Source: Nocardioides kribbensis
GTDB taxonomy: Bacteria; Actinomycetota; Actinomycetes; Propionibacteriales; Nocardioidaceae
Assembly: GCF_015070375.1 (NCBI RefSeq)
Contig: NZ_JADCLL010000003.1
Location: 1-64,000, forward strand
Length of the DNA: 64,000 nt
Direction: 5' to 3'
Each line of letters starts with the position of its first letter. The first letter of the stretch is position 1. Below, one piece after another: positions 32,825-40,883 of the stretch. The notes beneath the pieces were generated by a model, which was given only the letters and a program-made list of their open reading frames with translations, was not told the origin of the DNA and did not search any database. A program made the position numbers and the translations under genes.

Positions 32825-34371
32825 CCTCACCGCACCCGCCGGCCCCCGCGAGCGGCCCGGCCGGCCCCGACGAGCCCCCGGCCGACACCCCGGCCGACAC
32901 CTCGACCGGGACCTCGGCACCGACCTCGGGCGTCGGCGAGCTCAGCCGCCGGGCGGCCCTCAACACCGCCGTGCGCAGCGTGGCCGAGATCCTCGGCAAG
33001 GTGGCGACCCTGGCCTGGACGGTCGCGGCCGCCCGCACCCTGAGCACCGAGGACTTCGGTGCGGTCTCCTACGCCCTCACCCTCATGCTGCTGCTCAGCT
33101 CGGTCGCGGCGTGGGGCTTCGACTCGGGCCTGGTGCGCCGCGGCGCCGCCGAGCCCGACTCGCTGCCCCGGCTCTACCGCGCCACCCAGGTCGAGAAGAC
33201 CGGGCTCGGGCTGGTCGTCTTCTCCGTCGCCTCCCTGGTGGCGGTGCAGTCGCGCGCCGACACCGGCACCTGGGTGGTGATCGTGCTCATGGTGCTGGCC
33301 GGCTTCCCCGAGATGTGGAGCCAGAGCGCCCGCGGCGCGGCCGCCGTGCGCCAGAGCGCCGCCGCGGTCTCCAGCGCCCTGGTCGTGCAGCGGCTGGTCA
33401 CCGCCGTGGTCATCGTCGCCGCGCTGGGCCTCGGCCTCGGACCGGTCGGCGTGGCCTCGGGCTTCCTCGTCGGCACCCTCGCGGGCTGGGGCGCGCACGT
33501 GCTCGCCGTACGCCACCTCGACCTGCACACCCGCACCCGCGAGCTGACCCGCGAGGACCTCGCCGCGGCGGCCTCGGGCACCTTCCTGCTCGGGGTCTCC
33601 AGCCTCGTGCTGATGCTGCTCTTCCGCCTCGACGCCGTGCTGCTGGCCGCGCTCAAGGGCGACGAGGCGGTGGCGGTCTACTCGGTGGCCTACCGGCTGC
33701 TCGAGACCGTGCTCTTCGTCGCCCACGCCATCAACCAGGCCGTGCTGCCCGTGCTCAGCTCGACCTCCTCGACCCTGCGCCGCCGCAACGCCTTCGAGCG
33801 GGGCGTGGCCGTGGCCGGCTTCGTCTACCTGCCCTTCGCCGTGGTCTGCGTCGTCGAGGGCGAGCGGGTGCTGCGGCTGCTCTTCGGGGCGCCCTACGGC
33901 GAGGCCGCGGCCCCCGTGCTGGCCTGGCTGGCGCCCGCGCCGATGCTCTTCGCGATCGCCTTCTTCGGCAACTCCCTCATGCTGGCCCAGCAGCGCAACC
34001 GGCTGCTGCTGGCCTCCTCCGTGCTCGCCCTGGCCGTCAACACCGGGCTCAACCTGGCCCTCATCCCGGCCTACAGCGGGGTCGGCGCCGCGATCGCCAC
34101 CAGCGTGGCCTACCTCGCCCAGAGCCTGCTGGTCGTCTACGTCGTGCGCGACCTGGAGGACCGCCCCCGGCTGCTGCAGCCCCTGACCTCGGCCGCCCTG
34201 GGCGGCGTCGTGCTCCTCGGCGTGCTGCTCGCCCTCGACCTGCCCGTGGTGGTCGAGCTCGCCCTCGGCGGCGTGGTCTACCTCGCGGCGTGGGCGCTGG
34301 CCTCGCGGCGCCTGGCCCCCGACCAGTACGCCGTGGTCGCCGGCGTCGCCCGCCGGGTCGCGCGTCGGTGA
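32821..34371 (+). CDS. Wzx-like flippase (polysaccharide biosynthesis protein)
   Basis: GTG 32821-32823 overlaps the previous TGA and gives 516 residues. After a roughly 40-residue Pro/Thr/Ser-rich cytoplasmic tail, about 12-14 hydrophobic segments follow. The start of the core (LNTAVRSVAEILGKVATLAWTV and STEDFGAVSYALTLMLL) is typical of Wzx/RfbX exporters of the MOP superfamily. The role is translocation of undecaprenyl-linked oligosaccharide across the membrane to the polymerase encoded two genes upstream. Its stop codon overlaps the GTG of the next gene. Confidence 0.87.
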   Translation: MTSPHPPAPASGPAGPDEPPADTPADTSTGTSAPTSGVGELSRRAALNTAVRSVAEILGKVATLAWTVAAARTLSTEDFGAVSYALTLMLLLSSVAAWGFDSGLVRRGAAEPDSLPRLYRATQVEKTGLGLVVFSVASLVAVQSRADTGTWVVIVLMVLAGFPEMWSQSARGAAAVRQSAAAVSSALVVQRLVTAVVIVAALGLGLGPVGVASGFLVGTLAGWGAHVLAVRHLDLHTRTRELTREDLAAAASGTFLLGVSSLVLMLLFRLDAVLLAALKGDEAVAVYSVAYRLLETVLFVAHAINQAVLPVLSSTSSTLRRRNAFERGVAVAGFVYLPFAVVCVVEGERVLRLLFGAPYGEAAAPVLAWLAPAPMLFAIAFFGNSLMLAQQRNRLLLASSVLALAVNTGLNLALIPAYSGVGAAIATSVAYLAQSLLVVYVVRDLEDRPRLLQPLTSAALGGVVLLGVLLALDLPVVVELALGGVVYLAAWALASRRLAPDQYAVVAGVARRVARR

Positions 34372-35618
34372 GCGGCCGCTACGCCCGCCTGCGCCGGCCG
34401 CGGCGGGTCCTGGTCTCGACCGACCTGCCCTGGCCGGCGCTCTTCCTGGGCGAGCAGCTCTCCCACGCCCTCAACCACGGGCTGCCCGCCCGCCGGCGCA
34501 GCGGGCCGCTCGCCGCCGCGGTCGGACGCCGCGGCCTGCCCGCGCCCGCCGTCGCCTCCCTGGTCGCCCGGCTGCCGCACCGCCCCGCCCCGGCCACCGA
34601 CGCCGTGCTCGACGCGGTGCGCGAGGCCTGGCCGACCCTCGTCGCGGCCGCCGGTGGTGCCGGTGACCCGGGCGACTCGGGTGACGCGGGTGACGCCGGT
34701 GGCTCGGGTGACGCCGGGGCGCCGGGGGCCGGACGCCTCGTCGGCGACGTGCCCGCACGGCTGGCCGCGCTCGAGGTCGACCGCTCGGGGCGCCGCTTCG
34801 TCTTCGTCTTCGCCGACGACCCCCACCCGCTGCTGGTGCTGAAGTCGCCCGACGCGACGGCCGACGGTGCCGCCGAGGCCGAGGCCCTCACCCGCGCCGC
34901 CGCGCTCGGTCTCGCGCCCCGCTGCCTGGGCCGCATCGCCGGGCTGGAGGCCCAGGAGGGGCTCGCGGGCCGGCCGCTGTGGGTGCGGCCCCCCGGGCGT
35001 CCCGGCTGGAGCGGCGCCTACAGCGACGCCTACGCCTCGCTGGGCTCCGGCCTGGAGCGGCTCGCCTCCGCCACCGCGGTGCCCGGCGGGCCCGACCGGC
35101 TGCTCGCCGACGCCCAGCCCGCGCTGCCGCTGGTGCGCTCCCCCCGCACCCGGCTGCTGGTCGAGGCGGCGCTGCGCGACGTACGCCACCTCACCCACCG
35201 CAGCCTCCAGCACCACGACCTCTCGGCGCAGAACTGGCTGGTGCGCGACGACGCGCTGGTCGGGCTCGTCGACTGGGACACCGCGATGCCCGACGGCGTG
35301 CCCGGCCACGACGCCCTCCACGCCGCCGTGTCGCTGCTCGAGCACGGCGTCGGCCTGCGCTCCCGCTCGCCGGAGCGCGTGCTGAGCACCTTCACCCGCG
35401 CCTGGCACGAGGAGCCGCTGCTCGCCCAGGCCCGGCGCGCCCACCGCGCCTGCCTGGTCGCCGCCACCGGCTCCGAGGCCCTGGCCGACCGCCTCGCGGA
35501 GCCGCTCCAGCTGGCCTTCTTCGCCCGCCGGCTGGGCTGGGTCGCCGTCGGCGACGGCCACGCCGCCCTCGACGTCGACACCGCCGAGCGCATGCTCGAC
35601 CACGTCGCCCGCGGCTGA
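34368..35618 (+). CDS. Aminoglycoside-phosphotransferase-fold protein in the exopolysaccharide operon
   Basis: GTG 34368-34370 (GTGA overlap) gives 416 residues. The C-lobe shows the APH/choline-kinase pattern: HHDLSAQNWLV at about 281-291 in place of HGDxxxxN, and GLVDWDTA at about 299-306 in place of IDW. A Lys in LLVLKSPD is a candidate ATP-binding lysine. A Gly/Asp/Ala tract near residues 97-118 is encoded by roughly 9-bp repeats at 34660-34725. It is the last gene of the tightly overlapping operon, so a sugar, lipid or teichoic-type alcohol kinase is likelier than antibiotic resistance. The substrate is unknown. Confidence 0.77.
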   Translation: MSGRYARLRRPRRVLVSTDLPWPALFLGEQLSHALNHGLPARRRSGPLAAAVGRRGLPAPAVASLVARLPHRPAPATDAVLDAVREAWPTLVAAAGGAGDPGDSGDAGDAGGSGDAGAPGAGRLVGDVPARLAALEVDRSGRRFVFVFADDPHPLLVLKSPDATADGAAEAEALTRAAALGLAPRCLGRIAGLEAQEGLAGRPLWVRPPGRPGWSGAYSDAYASLGSGLERLASATAVPGGPDRLLADAQPALPLVRSPRTRLLVEAALRDVRHLTHRSLQHHDLSAQNWLVRDDALVGLVDWDTAMPDGVPGHDALHAAVSLLEHGVGLRSRSPERVLSTFTRAWHEEPLLAQARRAHRACLVAATGSEALADRLAEPLQLAFFARRLGWVAVGDGHAALDVDTAERMLDHVARG

Positions 35619-35637
35619 GGGTGCGCCGCCCGCGCCC

Positions 35638-35711
35638 CGTCCTACTGACCGTTGCGACCACTGGCTGACAGTCCTGACGGTCGGCCAGTGGTCGCAACGA
35701 TCAGTAGGACG
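35638..35711. repeat. 28-bp near-perfect inverted repeat between convergent genes
   Basis: 35638-35665 (CGTCCTACTGACCGTTGCGA...) pairs with 35684-35711 with one mismatch over 28 bp around an 18-nt loop. It lies 20 bp past the stop codon of the plus-strand operon and 19 bp beyond the stop codon of the convergent GNAT gene. It is much longer than needed for an intrinsic terminator, so a bidirectional terminator, REP/MITE-like element or RNase III target are all possible. Confidence 0.75.
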
Positions 35712-35729
35712 CCCCGCCGACCCGGCCCC

Positions 35730-36776
35730 TCAACGGGCGGCGGCCGGCTCCGACACCGCGGCCCGCTCCTCGGCGGCGACCTCGCGGTGGTGGCGGCGCA
35801 CGAGGGCGGCGCGCACGGCCACCCGGCCCCGGGCGGTGCGGGCGTGGGCGATGCTCTCGATCATCGGCTCGCGGGTGGCGAAGCGGCCCTTGTAGCCCTC
35901 GTCGCCGCGCAGGAAGCGGAACTCGCGCAGCCCCGACTCCAGGGCGGCGCGGATGATGCGCACCATGAGCACGAAGCCGACCGACTCGTGGTCGTGGTCG
36001 GGGTCACGGCCCAGCTGGTAGCAGTACGACGCCCCCGCGAACTCGAAGACCAGCGCCGTGGCCACCGGCCGGCCCGCGATCTCCAGGAACCACAGCCGCA
36101 GCCAGCCCTGGGCCAGCGCGGCGCGGGCGAAGGCGGCGGTGAAGCCGCCCTGCCGCTCGTCGAGCAGCGGGCTCTCGCCCTCCCAGCGGCGCGCGTGCAG
36201 GTCGAAGAGCGTGGCCAGGTCGGCCTCGATGGTCGCCGTGGTGGCCAGCCGGTAGGTGACGTCGTGGGCGCCCTCCAGCTTGGCGGTCTTGCGGCGCATC
36301 TGGGCGCGCAGGTTGCGGCTGCGCGAGGCGAGGAAGGACTCCCAGTCGTCGTGCTCCACGAGGTCGACCACCGGGCTGACCTCGCTGCTCACCTGACGCC
36401 CGCCGAGCGGCTGCCACCACGGCTCGTCGAGCGGCATGTCCTGGAGCAGCACCACGTCGGCGCGGACCCGTCCGCCCTCGAGGGCCTCGCGCAGCAGCGC
36501 CTGGGCGCGCGGGCGGTGCTCGGGGGCGCAGACGGGGCCGAGCTGGTCGGCCGGGCCGTGGCCGATGAAGCGGGCCTGGCGCAGCACCCGGCCGGTGACC
36601 ACCAGCGGCAGCACCACCGTGGGGTCGGCGAGGTCGTCGCACAGCACGTCGGCCTGCGCCCCATCGCCGTAGAAGTCCCACCAGCACGACGCCCAGGTGT
36701 GGGTGGCGAAGAGGTTGCCGGCGTCGTGCGCCAGACGGTTCCACGCGGCCGGGGAGGGGCCGGCGGTCAGAGGCAT
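35730..36776 (-). CDS. GNAT acyltransferase, CelD/BcsL-FemAB-like (Acetyltransf_6 type)
   Basis: The 348-residue protein begins at ATG 36774-36776. It contains the two-lobed GNAT arrangement typical of the CelD/BcsL group: an N-terminal lobe (FATHTWASCWWDFYGDGA), a central conserved block (RSRNLRAQMRRKTAKLE, where aromatic or basic residues contact the substrate) and a C-terminal acyl-CoA lobe (RPVATALVFEFAGASYCYQLGRDP...FRFLRGDEGYKGRF). Such proteins accompany polysaccharide loci, where they acylate sugars or amino-sugar side chains. It is convergent with the operon and separated by the 28-bp inverted repeat. It is divergent from a paralogue at 36917 across 140 bp. Confidence 0.8.
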   Translation of the reverse strand: MPLTAGPSPAAWNRLAHDAGNLFATHTWASCWWDFYGDGAQADVLCDDLADPTVVLPLVVTGRVLRQARFIGHGPADQLGPVCAPEHRPRAQALLREALEGGRVRADVVLLQDMPLDEPWWQPLGGRQVSSEVSPVVDLVEHDDWESFLASRSRNLRAQMRRKTAKLEGAHDVTYRLATTATIEADLATLFDLHARRWEGESPLLDERQGGFTAAFARAALAQGWLRLWFLEIAGRPVATALVFEFAGASYCYQLGRDPDHDHESVGFVLMVRIIRAALESGLREFRFLRGDEGYKGRFATREPMIESIAHARTARGRVAVRAALVRRHHREVAAEERAAVSEPAAAR

Positions 36777-36916
36777 GCGCGGAGTCTAGGGTCCGCGCGG
36801 CCCCACCGTGGGGCGTTGGGCCTCTACCCGACCACCGGGGTGAGGTGCGCCCCGCACGTGCCGCGGGCGCTCCACCCGCGGCCCGACCGGCCGCGGCTCC
36901 TGCCTAGGCTTGCCCG

Positions 36917-37945
36917 ATGCGCACGGCAGCGGCACCCGACCTCGGCGCGGTGCGCCGGCTGCAGGGAGCGGCCACCTCGGTGGTGCAGGACGCCGAGTGG
37001 CTCGAGAGCTGCGCCGCCGTCTTCGCCGAGCCCCGCCGCACCCGCGTCGTCGCCGTCGACGGCGCGGTGGCCGTGCTCGCCCACGGCGGGCCCCGCGCCC
37101 CGTGGTGGGAGGTGCCCGGCGCGGTCGAGGTCACCGAGCCCGTCGACGTGCTCGCCGCCGACGCCGACGCCGCCGCCCGGCTCGCCGAGGCCCTCGCCGC
37201 GCAGGCGCTGCCGCTGATGCTGCGACGGGTGCCGCGCGACTCCCCCGTCGTCGACGCGCTCGAGCGGGCCTACGGACCCCGCGCCGTGCGGGTGCGGCGC
37301 GACGGGCCCGGCACGCCGTACGTCGACCTCGCGGGGCTGGACGCGCCCGACGCGGTGCTCAACTCCGGGCGCCGCTCCGACCTGCGCCGGGCCCGCCGCC
37401 GCGCCGAGGCCCTCGGGCCGGTCGGCGCGCAGGTGCACGCGCCCGGGCCCGGGGAGGTCGACGCGCTGCTCGACGCCGCCCTGGCCGTGGAGCTGCGCAG
37501 CTGGAAGGGCCCGGCGGGCACGGCCCTGCTGCGCGACCCGGTGCGCGAGGGGTTCTACCGCCGCTACGCCCGGGCCGCGGCCGGCGCCGGCGTGCTGCGC
37601 GTGGCGCTGCTGCACGTGGGCGACGACCTCGCCGCGATGCAGCTGGCCGTGGAGCGCCACGGGGCGCTGTGGCTGCTGAAGATCGGCTACGACGAGGCTT
37701 TCGCCCGGGTCTCCCCGGGCCAGCTGCTCCTGGCCGAGGTGATCGGCTGGAGCCTGGGGCGCGGACTGGACCGCGTCGAGATGCTCGGCCAGGAGGAGGC
37801 GTGGACACGGGTGTGGACCCCCCGCGTGCGTCCCCACGTGCAGCTCGGCCTCTTCCCGCGCTCGTCGCGCGGACTGGCCGCGCTCGGGGTCGGCGCGGCC
37901 CAGCAGACCCGGCGTCGGGTCTCCGACCGGCTCGCCCGCGGCTGA
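36917..37945 (+). CDS. Second GNAT acyltransferase of the CelD/FemAB-like type
   Basis: The 342-residue protein shares the plan of its divergent neighbour: an N-terminal lobe beginning with a variant of the same motif (VVQDAEWLESCAAVF), the central SGRRSDLRRARRRAE block and a C-terminal lobe (DDLAAMQLAVERHGALWLLKIGYDEAFARVSPG...LDRVEMLGQEEAW). The KIGYDE and SPGQLLL residues match the acyl-CoA-binding region of the family. Low overall identity to the neighbour suggests an old duplication or two substrates. It most likely modifies the product of the upstream exopolysaccharide operon, although its own promoter lies in the 140-bp divergent spacer. Confidence 0.78.
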   Translation: MRTAAAPDLGAVRRLQGAATSVVQDAEWLESCAAVFAEPRRTRVVAVDGAVAVLAHGGPRAPWWEVPGAVEVTEPVDVLAADADAAARLAEALAAQALPLMLRRVPRDSPVVDALERAYGPRAVRVRRDGPGTPYVDLAGLDAPDAVLNSGRRSDLRRARRRAEALGPVGAQVHAPGPGEVDALLDAALAVELRSWKGPAGTALLRDPVREGFYRRYARAAAGAGVLRVALLHVGDDLAAMQLAVERHGALWLLKIGYDEAFARVSPGQLLLAEVIGWSLGRGLDRVEMLGQEEAWTRVWTPRVRPHVQLGLFPRSSRGLAALGVGAAQQTRRRVSDRLARG

Positions 37946-38029
37946 GCCGCCCGGGTCGCCGAAGGGCGCCGCGGGCGGTGCCGCGACGCGTGCGACACGG
38001 CGTCGGGCGAACCTCGGCGTACCTCTTGA

Positions 38030-38054
38030 ACTGTGACAGTACCGCTGTCACAGT
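38030..38054. promoter_or_regulatory. Perfect 10-bp inverted repeat, operator-like, upstream of acyl-CoA dehydrogenase
   Basis: ACTGTGACAG (38030-38039) and CTGTCACAGT (38045-38054) are perfect inverted repeats with a 5-bp spacer, ending 42 bp before the ATG at 38096. TTGAAC at 38026-38031 may be the -35 element, so the operator would overlap the promoter. This placement fits control by a TetR-type fatty-acid or acyl-CoA sensor. Confidence 0.65.
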
Positions 38055-38095
38055 AGGGCGTGCAGGCACCGTCCCGACCCCCGAGAGGCCGCCCC

Positions 38096-39244
38096 ATGAG
38101 CACCGCCAGCTCCATCTACGAGACCGAGCACGACGACTTCCGCGCCATGGTGCGCTCCTTCATGGAGAAGGAGGTCGTGCCCTTCCACGAGCAGTGGGAG
38201 AAGGACGGCCAGGTCAGCCGCGAGGTGTGGACCAAGGCCGGCGCGCAGGGCCTGCTATGCTTCGACGTCGACGAGCAGTACGGCGGCATGGGCATCCAGG
38301 ACTTCCGCTACAACATGATCGTGGCGGAGGAGATCTCCAAGGTCGGCGCGAGCGGGCTCGGCTTCCCCGTGCACACCGACATCATCGTCCCCTACATCTC
38401 CTCCCTCGGCACCGAGGAGCAGAAGCAGCGCTGGCTGCCCGGCCTGGTCAGCGGCGAGCTGATCTCCTCGGTCGCGATGACCGAGCCCGGCGCCGGCTCC
38501 GACCTGCAGGGCATCAAGACCTCCGCGGTCGACAAGGGCGACCACTACGTGCTCAACGGGTCGAAGACCTTCATCTCCAACGGCATCATGAGCGACCTGG
38601 TCATCGTCGTCGCCCGCACCGACCCCGACGCCGGCCACCAGGGCATCAGCCTGCTCGTCGTCGAGCGCGGCATGGAGGGCTTCGAGCGCGGCCGCAACCT
38701 CGACAAGATGGGCCTCAAGGCCCAGGACACCGCCGAGCTGTTCTTCGACAACGTCATCGTGCCGAAGGAGAACCTGCTGGGCGAGGAGGGCCAGGGGTTC
38801 ATCTACCTCATGGTCAACCTGCCGCAGGAGCGGATCTCCATCGCCGCCATCGCCGTCGCCGCCTGCGAGCACGTGCTCGACCTGTGCCTGTCCTACGCCA
38901 AGGAGCGCGAGGCCTTCGGCCGCCCGATCGGGAAGTTCCAGCACAACCGCTTCCTGCTGGCCGAGATGGCCACCGAGGTCCACATCGCGCGCGTCTTCGT
39001 CAACGACTGCGTGATGCGGCTCAACGCCGGCGACGTCGACACCTCGCTGGCCTCGATGGCCAAGTGGTGGACCACCGAGCTGCAGAAGAAGCTGGTCGAC
39101 CAGGGCGTGCAGCTGCACGGCGGCTACGGCTACATGATGGAGTACCCCATTGCCAAGGCCTACGTCGACAGCCGCATCCAGACCATCTACGGCGGCACCA
39201 CCGAGATCCAGAAGGAGATCGTCGGGCGCTCCCTCGGCATCTGA
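38096..39244 (+). CDS. Acyl-CoA dehydrogenase
   Basis: ATG 38096 gives 382 residues, the standard length. The N-terminal helical domain, the middle beta domain (MTEPGAGSDLQGIKTSA, FAD-binding) and the C-terminal four-helix domain (FGRPIGKFQ, QLHGGYGYMMEYPIAKAYVD) are all present. The terminal motif is IYGGTTEIQKEI, so the medium-chain-type catalytic Glu (YEGT) is replaced by Gly. In long-chain and isovaleryl-type enzymes the base sits on another helix, so this is a normal alternative rather than a loss. It catalyses FAD-dependent alpha,beta-desaturation of an acyl-CoA with electrons passed to ETF. Monocistronic, with a perfect operator-like palindrome upstream and a hairpin downstream. Confidence 0.9.
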   Translation: MSTASSIYETEHDDFRAMVRSFMEKEVVPFHEQWEKDGQVSREVWTKAGAQGLLCFDVDEQYGGMGIQDFRYNMIVAEEISKVGASGLGFPVHTDIIVPYISSLGTEEQKQRWLPGLVSGELISSVAMTEPGAGSDLQGIKTSAVDKGDHYVLNGSKTFISNGIMSDLVIVVARTDPDAGHQGISLLVVERGMEGFERGRNLDKMGLKAQDTAELFFDNVIVPKENLLGEEGQGFIYLMVNLPQERISIAAIAVAACEHVLDLCLSYAKEREAFGRPIGKFQHNRFLLAEMATEVHIARVFVNDCVMRLNAGDVDTSLASMAKWWTTELQKKLVDQGVQLHGGYGYMMEYPIAKAYVDSRIQTIYGGTTEIQKEIVGRSLGI

Positions 39245-39251
39245 GCCACGC

Positions 39252-39293
39252 ACGCCGGCGACGGCCTCGTCACGACGGGGGTGTCGCCGGCGT
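39252..39293 (+). terminator. Terminator-like hairpin after acyl-CoA dehydrogenase
   Basis: ACGCCGGCGAC (39252-39262) and GTCGCCGGCGT (39283-39293) are perfectly complementary across a 20-nt loop, 8 bp past the stop codon. A short TCTGCTT follows. It sits in the gap before the peptidase gene. Confidence 0.55.
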
Positions 39294-39329
39294 CTGCTTG
39301 GGTGGAGCCCCACGTCTCGGAGGTCCCCC

Positions 39330-40883
39330 GTGCCCCTCGCTCCTCCCCGCGCCCTGCGCCGCTCCCGGCGCCCCGGCGCCCCCCTCGTCGCCGGTCTCGT
39401 CGGTCCCGTCGCCGGTGCCGTCGTCTCCGGGTTGCTGCTCGGCGGTCTGCTGCCGGCCGGCCCGGGGGTCGCGGCCGCCCCGTCGACGTCCTCGGCGACG
39501 GCGGCCGACCGCCCGGTCCACGCGTCCGCCGAGGTCCGCCGGGCCCCGCGGCGCAGCCTGGAGGAGCGGATCGAGCGGCTGCCGCACGTCGTGGGCGTGA
39601 GCCGGCGCGGGCCGCGCGTGCTCGACGTACGGTTCCGCCAGCCGGTGGACCACACCGTGCGCGGCGGGCCGACCTTCGTGCAGCGGGTCGTGGTCACCCA
39701 CCGCGGCGTGGGTCGGCCCACCGTCGTGACGACCAGCGGCTACTCCCTGCCCGGGCCCGCCCCGACCGAGCCCACGCGCCTGGTCGACGGCAACCAGGTC
39801 GGCTTCGAGCACCGCTTCTTCGGGCGCTCGCGCCCCACCGATCTCAGCCCCGAGTCGTGGCGCACCTACCTCACCCTCGAGCAGGCCGCCGCCGACGAGC
39901 ACCGCATCATCGCCTCGCTGCGCCGCCTCTACCCGCGCCCGTGGCTGAGCACGGGCGTCTCCAAGGGCGGCATGGCCGCGGTCTACCACCGCAGGTCCTA
40001 CCCCGACGACGTCGCCGGCACGATCCCCTACGGCGCACCCGACGACGTCGTCGACACCGACGACGCCTACAGCGACTTCCTGGACCGGGTCGGCACGAGC
40101 GCGGGCTGCCGCGACCGGCTCGTGGCCCTGCAGCGGGCCGTGCTGGTGCAGCGCGAGGCGCTGGCGCCCCGGTTGGCCGACCTCGGCCCCACGAAGATCC
40201 TGGGCGGGCCCGACCGGGCGCTGGAGTTCCTCGCCACCGACCTGGCCTTCGGCTTCTGGGCCTACCGCGGGCAGGAGGCCTGCCCGACGCTGCCGCGCGA
40301 CCCCGCCGCCCTGAGCCCGCGACGGCTGTGGGCCGAGGTCATCGACGTCTCGCCCCCGATCGCCTACGTCGACCCCGTCCTGCGCCGCTACGCGCCCTAC
40401 TACGTGCAGGCCGCCACCCAGCTGGGCTCACCGCAGCTCGACGAGTCGGCGCTGGCCGACCTCCTGCGCCATCCCGGCGCCAACACCGCCGCCGAGCTCG
40501 TGCCGCGACGGCTGCGCCCGCTCACGCTCGACCCCAGCGCCATGCCGGCGGTCGACGCGTGGGTGCGCGAGGAGGGGCAGCGGATGCTCTTCGTCGACGG
40601 CGGGGTCGACCCGTGGCACGCCGAGCCCTTCAGCTGCGGCGACGACCCGGCCGCCGCCGCGGCCCGCGCCTGCCTCACCACCGTCGTGCCCGGCGGCACC
40701 CACGGCGCGCCGATCGCCGACCTACCCGACGCCGAGCGCGACCGGCTGGTGCGCACGATCCGCCGGTGGGCCGGCCTGGCGACCTCGAGCGCCGACCTCG
40801 CCCCGCGGGGATGGGCCGTCGCCGAGGACGGCCCCACCCCTGCCCGCCTGAGGGGCCTCGCCCCGGCGCGGGTCCTGCGGTGA
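39330..40883 (+). CDS. Secreted S37-type (tripeptidyl/prolyl aminopeptidase) serine peptidase
   Basis: GTG 39330-39332 is preceded by GGAGG at 39319-39323 and begins a signal peptide (Arg-rich start, hydrophobic core about 18-45, cleavage near VAAA). Of 517 residues, the mature part resembles Streptomyces secreted prolyl tri/tetrapeptidyl aminopeptidases (PS-10/S37): QVGFEHRFFGRSRP in the N-terminal part, nucleophile Ser211 in TGVSKGGM, and VDGGVDPWHAEPF and GGTHGAPI carrying the likely Asp and His. A helical insertion separates the strands of the alpha/beta-hydrolase core. The probable role is extracellular release of N-terminal oligopeptides for nutrition. The next gene starts GTGA-overlapping its stop codon. 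Confidence 0.86.
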   Translation: MPLAPPRALRRSRRPGAPLVAGLVGPVAGAVVSGLLLGGLLPAGPGVAAAPSTSSATAADRPVHASAEVRRAPRRSLEERIERLPHVVGVSRRGPRVLDVRFRQPVDHTVRGGPTFVQRVVVTHRGVGRPTVVTTSGYSLPGPAPTEPTRLVDGNQVGFEHRFFGRSRPTDLSPESWRTYLTLEQAAADEHRIIASLRRLYPRPWLSTGVSKGGMAAVYHRRSYPDDVAGTIPYGAPDDVVDTDDAYSDFLDRVGTSAGCRDRLVALQRAVLVQREALAPRLADLGPTKILGGPDRALEFLATDLAFGFWAYRGQEACPTLPRDPAALSPRRLWAEVIDVSPPIAYVDPVLRRYAPYYVQAATQLGSPQLDESALADLLRHPGANTAAELVPRRLRPLTLDPSAMPAVDAWVREEGQRMLFVDGGVDPWHAEPFSCGDDPAAAAARACLTTVVPGGTHGAPIADLPDAERDRLVRTIRRWAGLATSSADLAPRGWAVAEDGPTPARLRGLAPARVLR

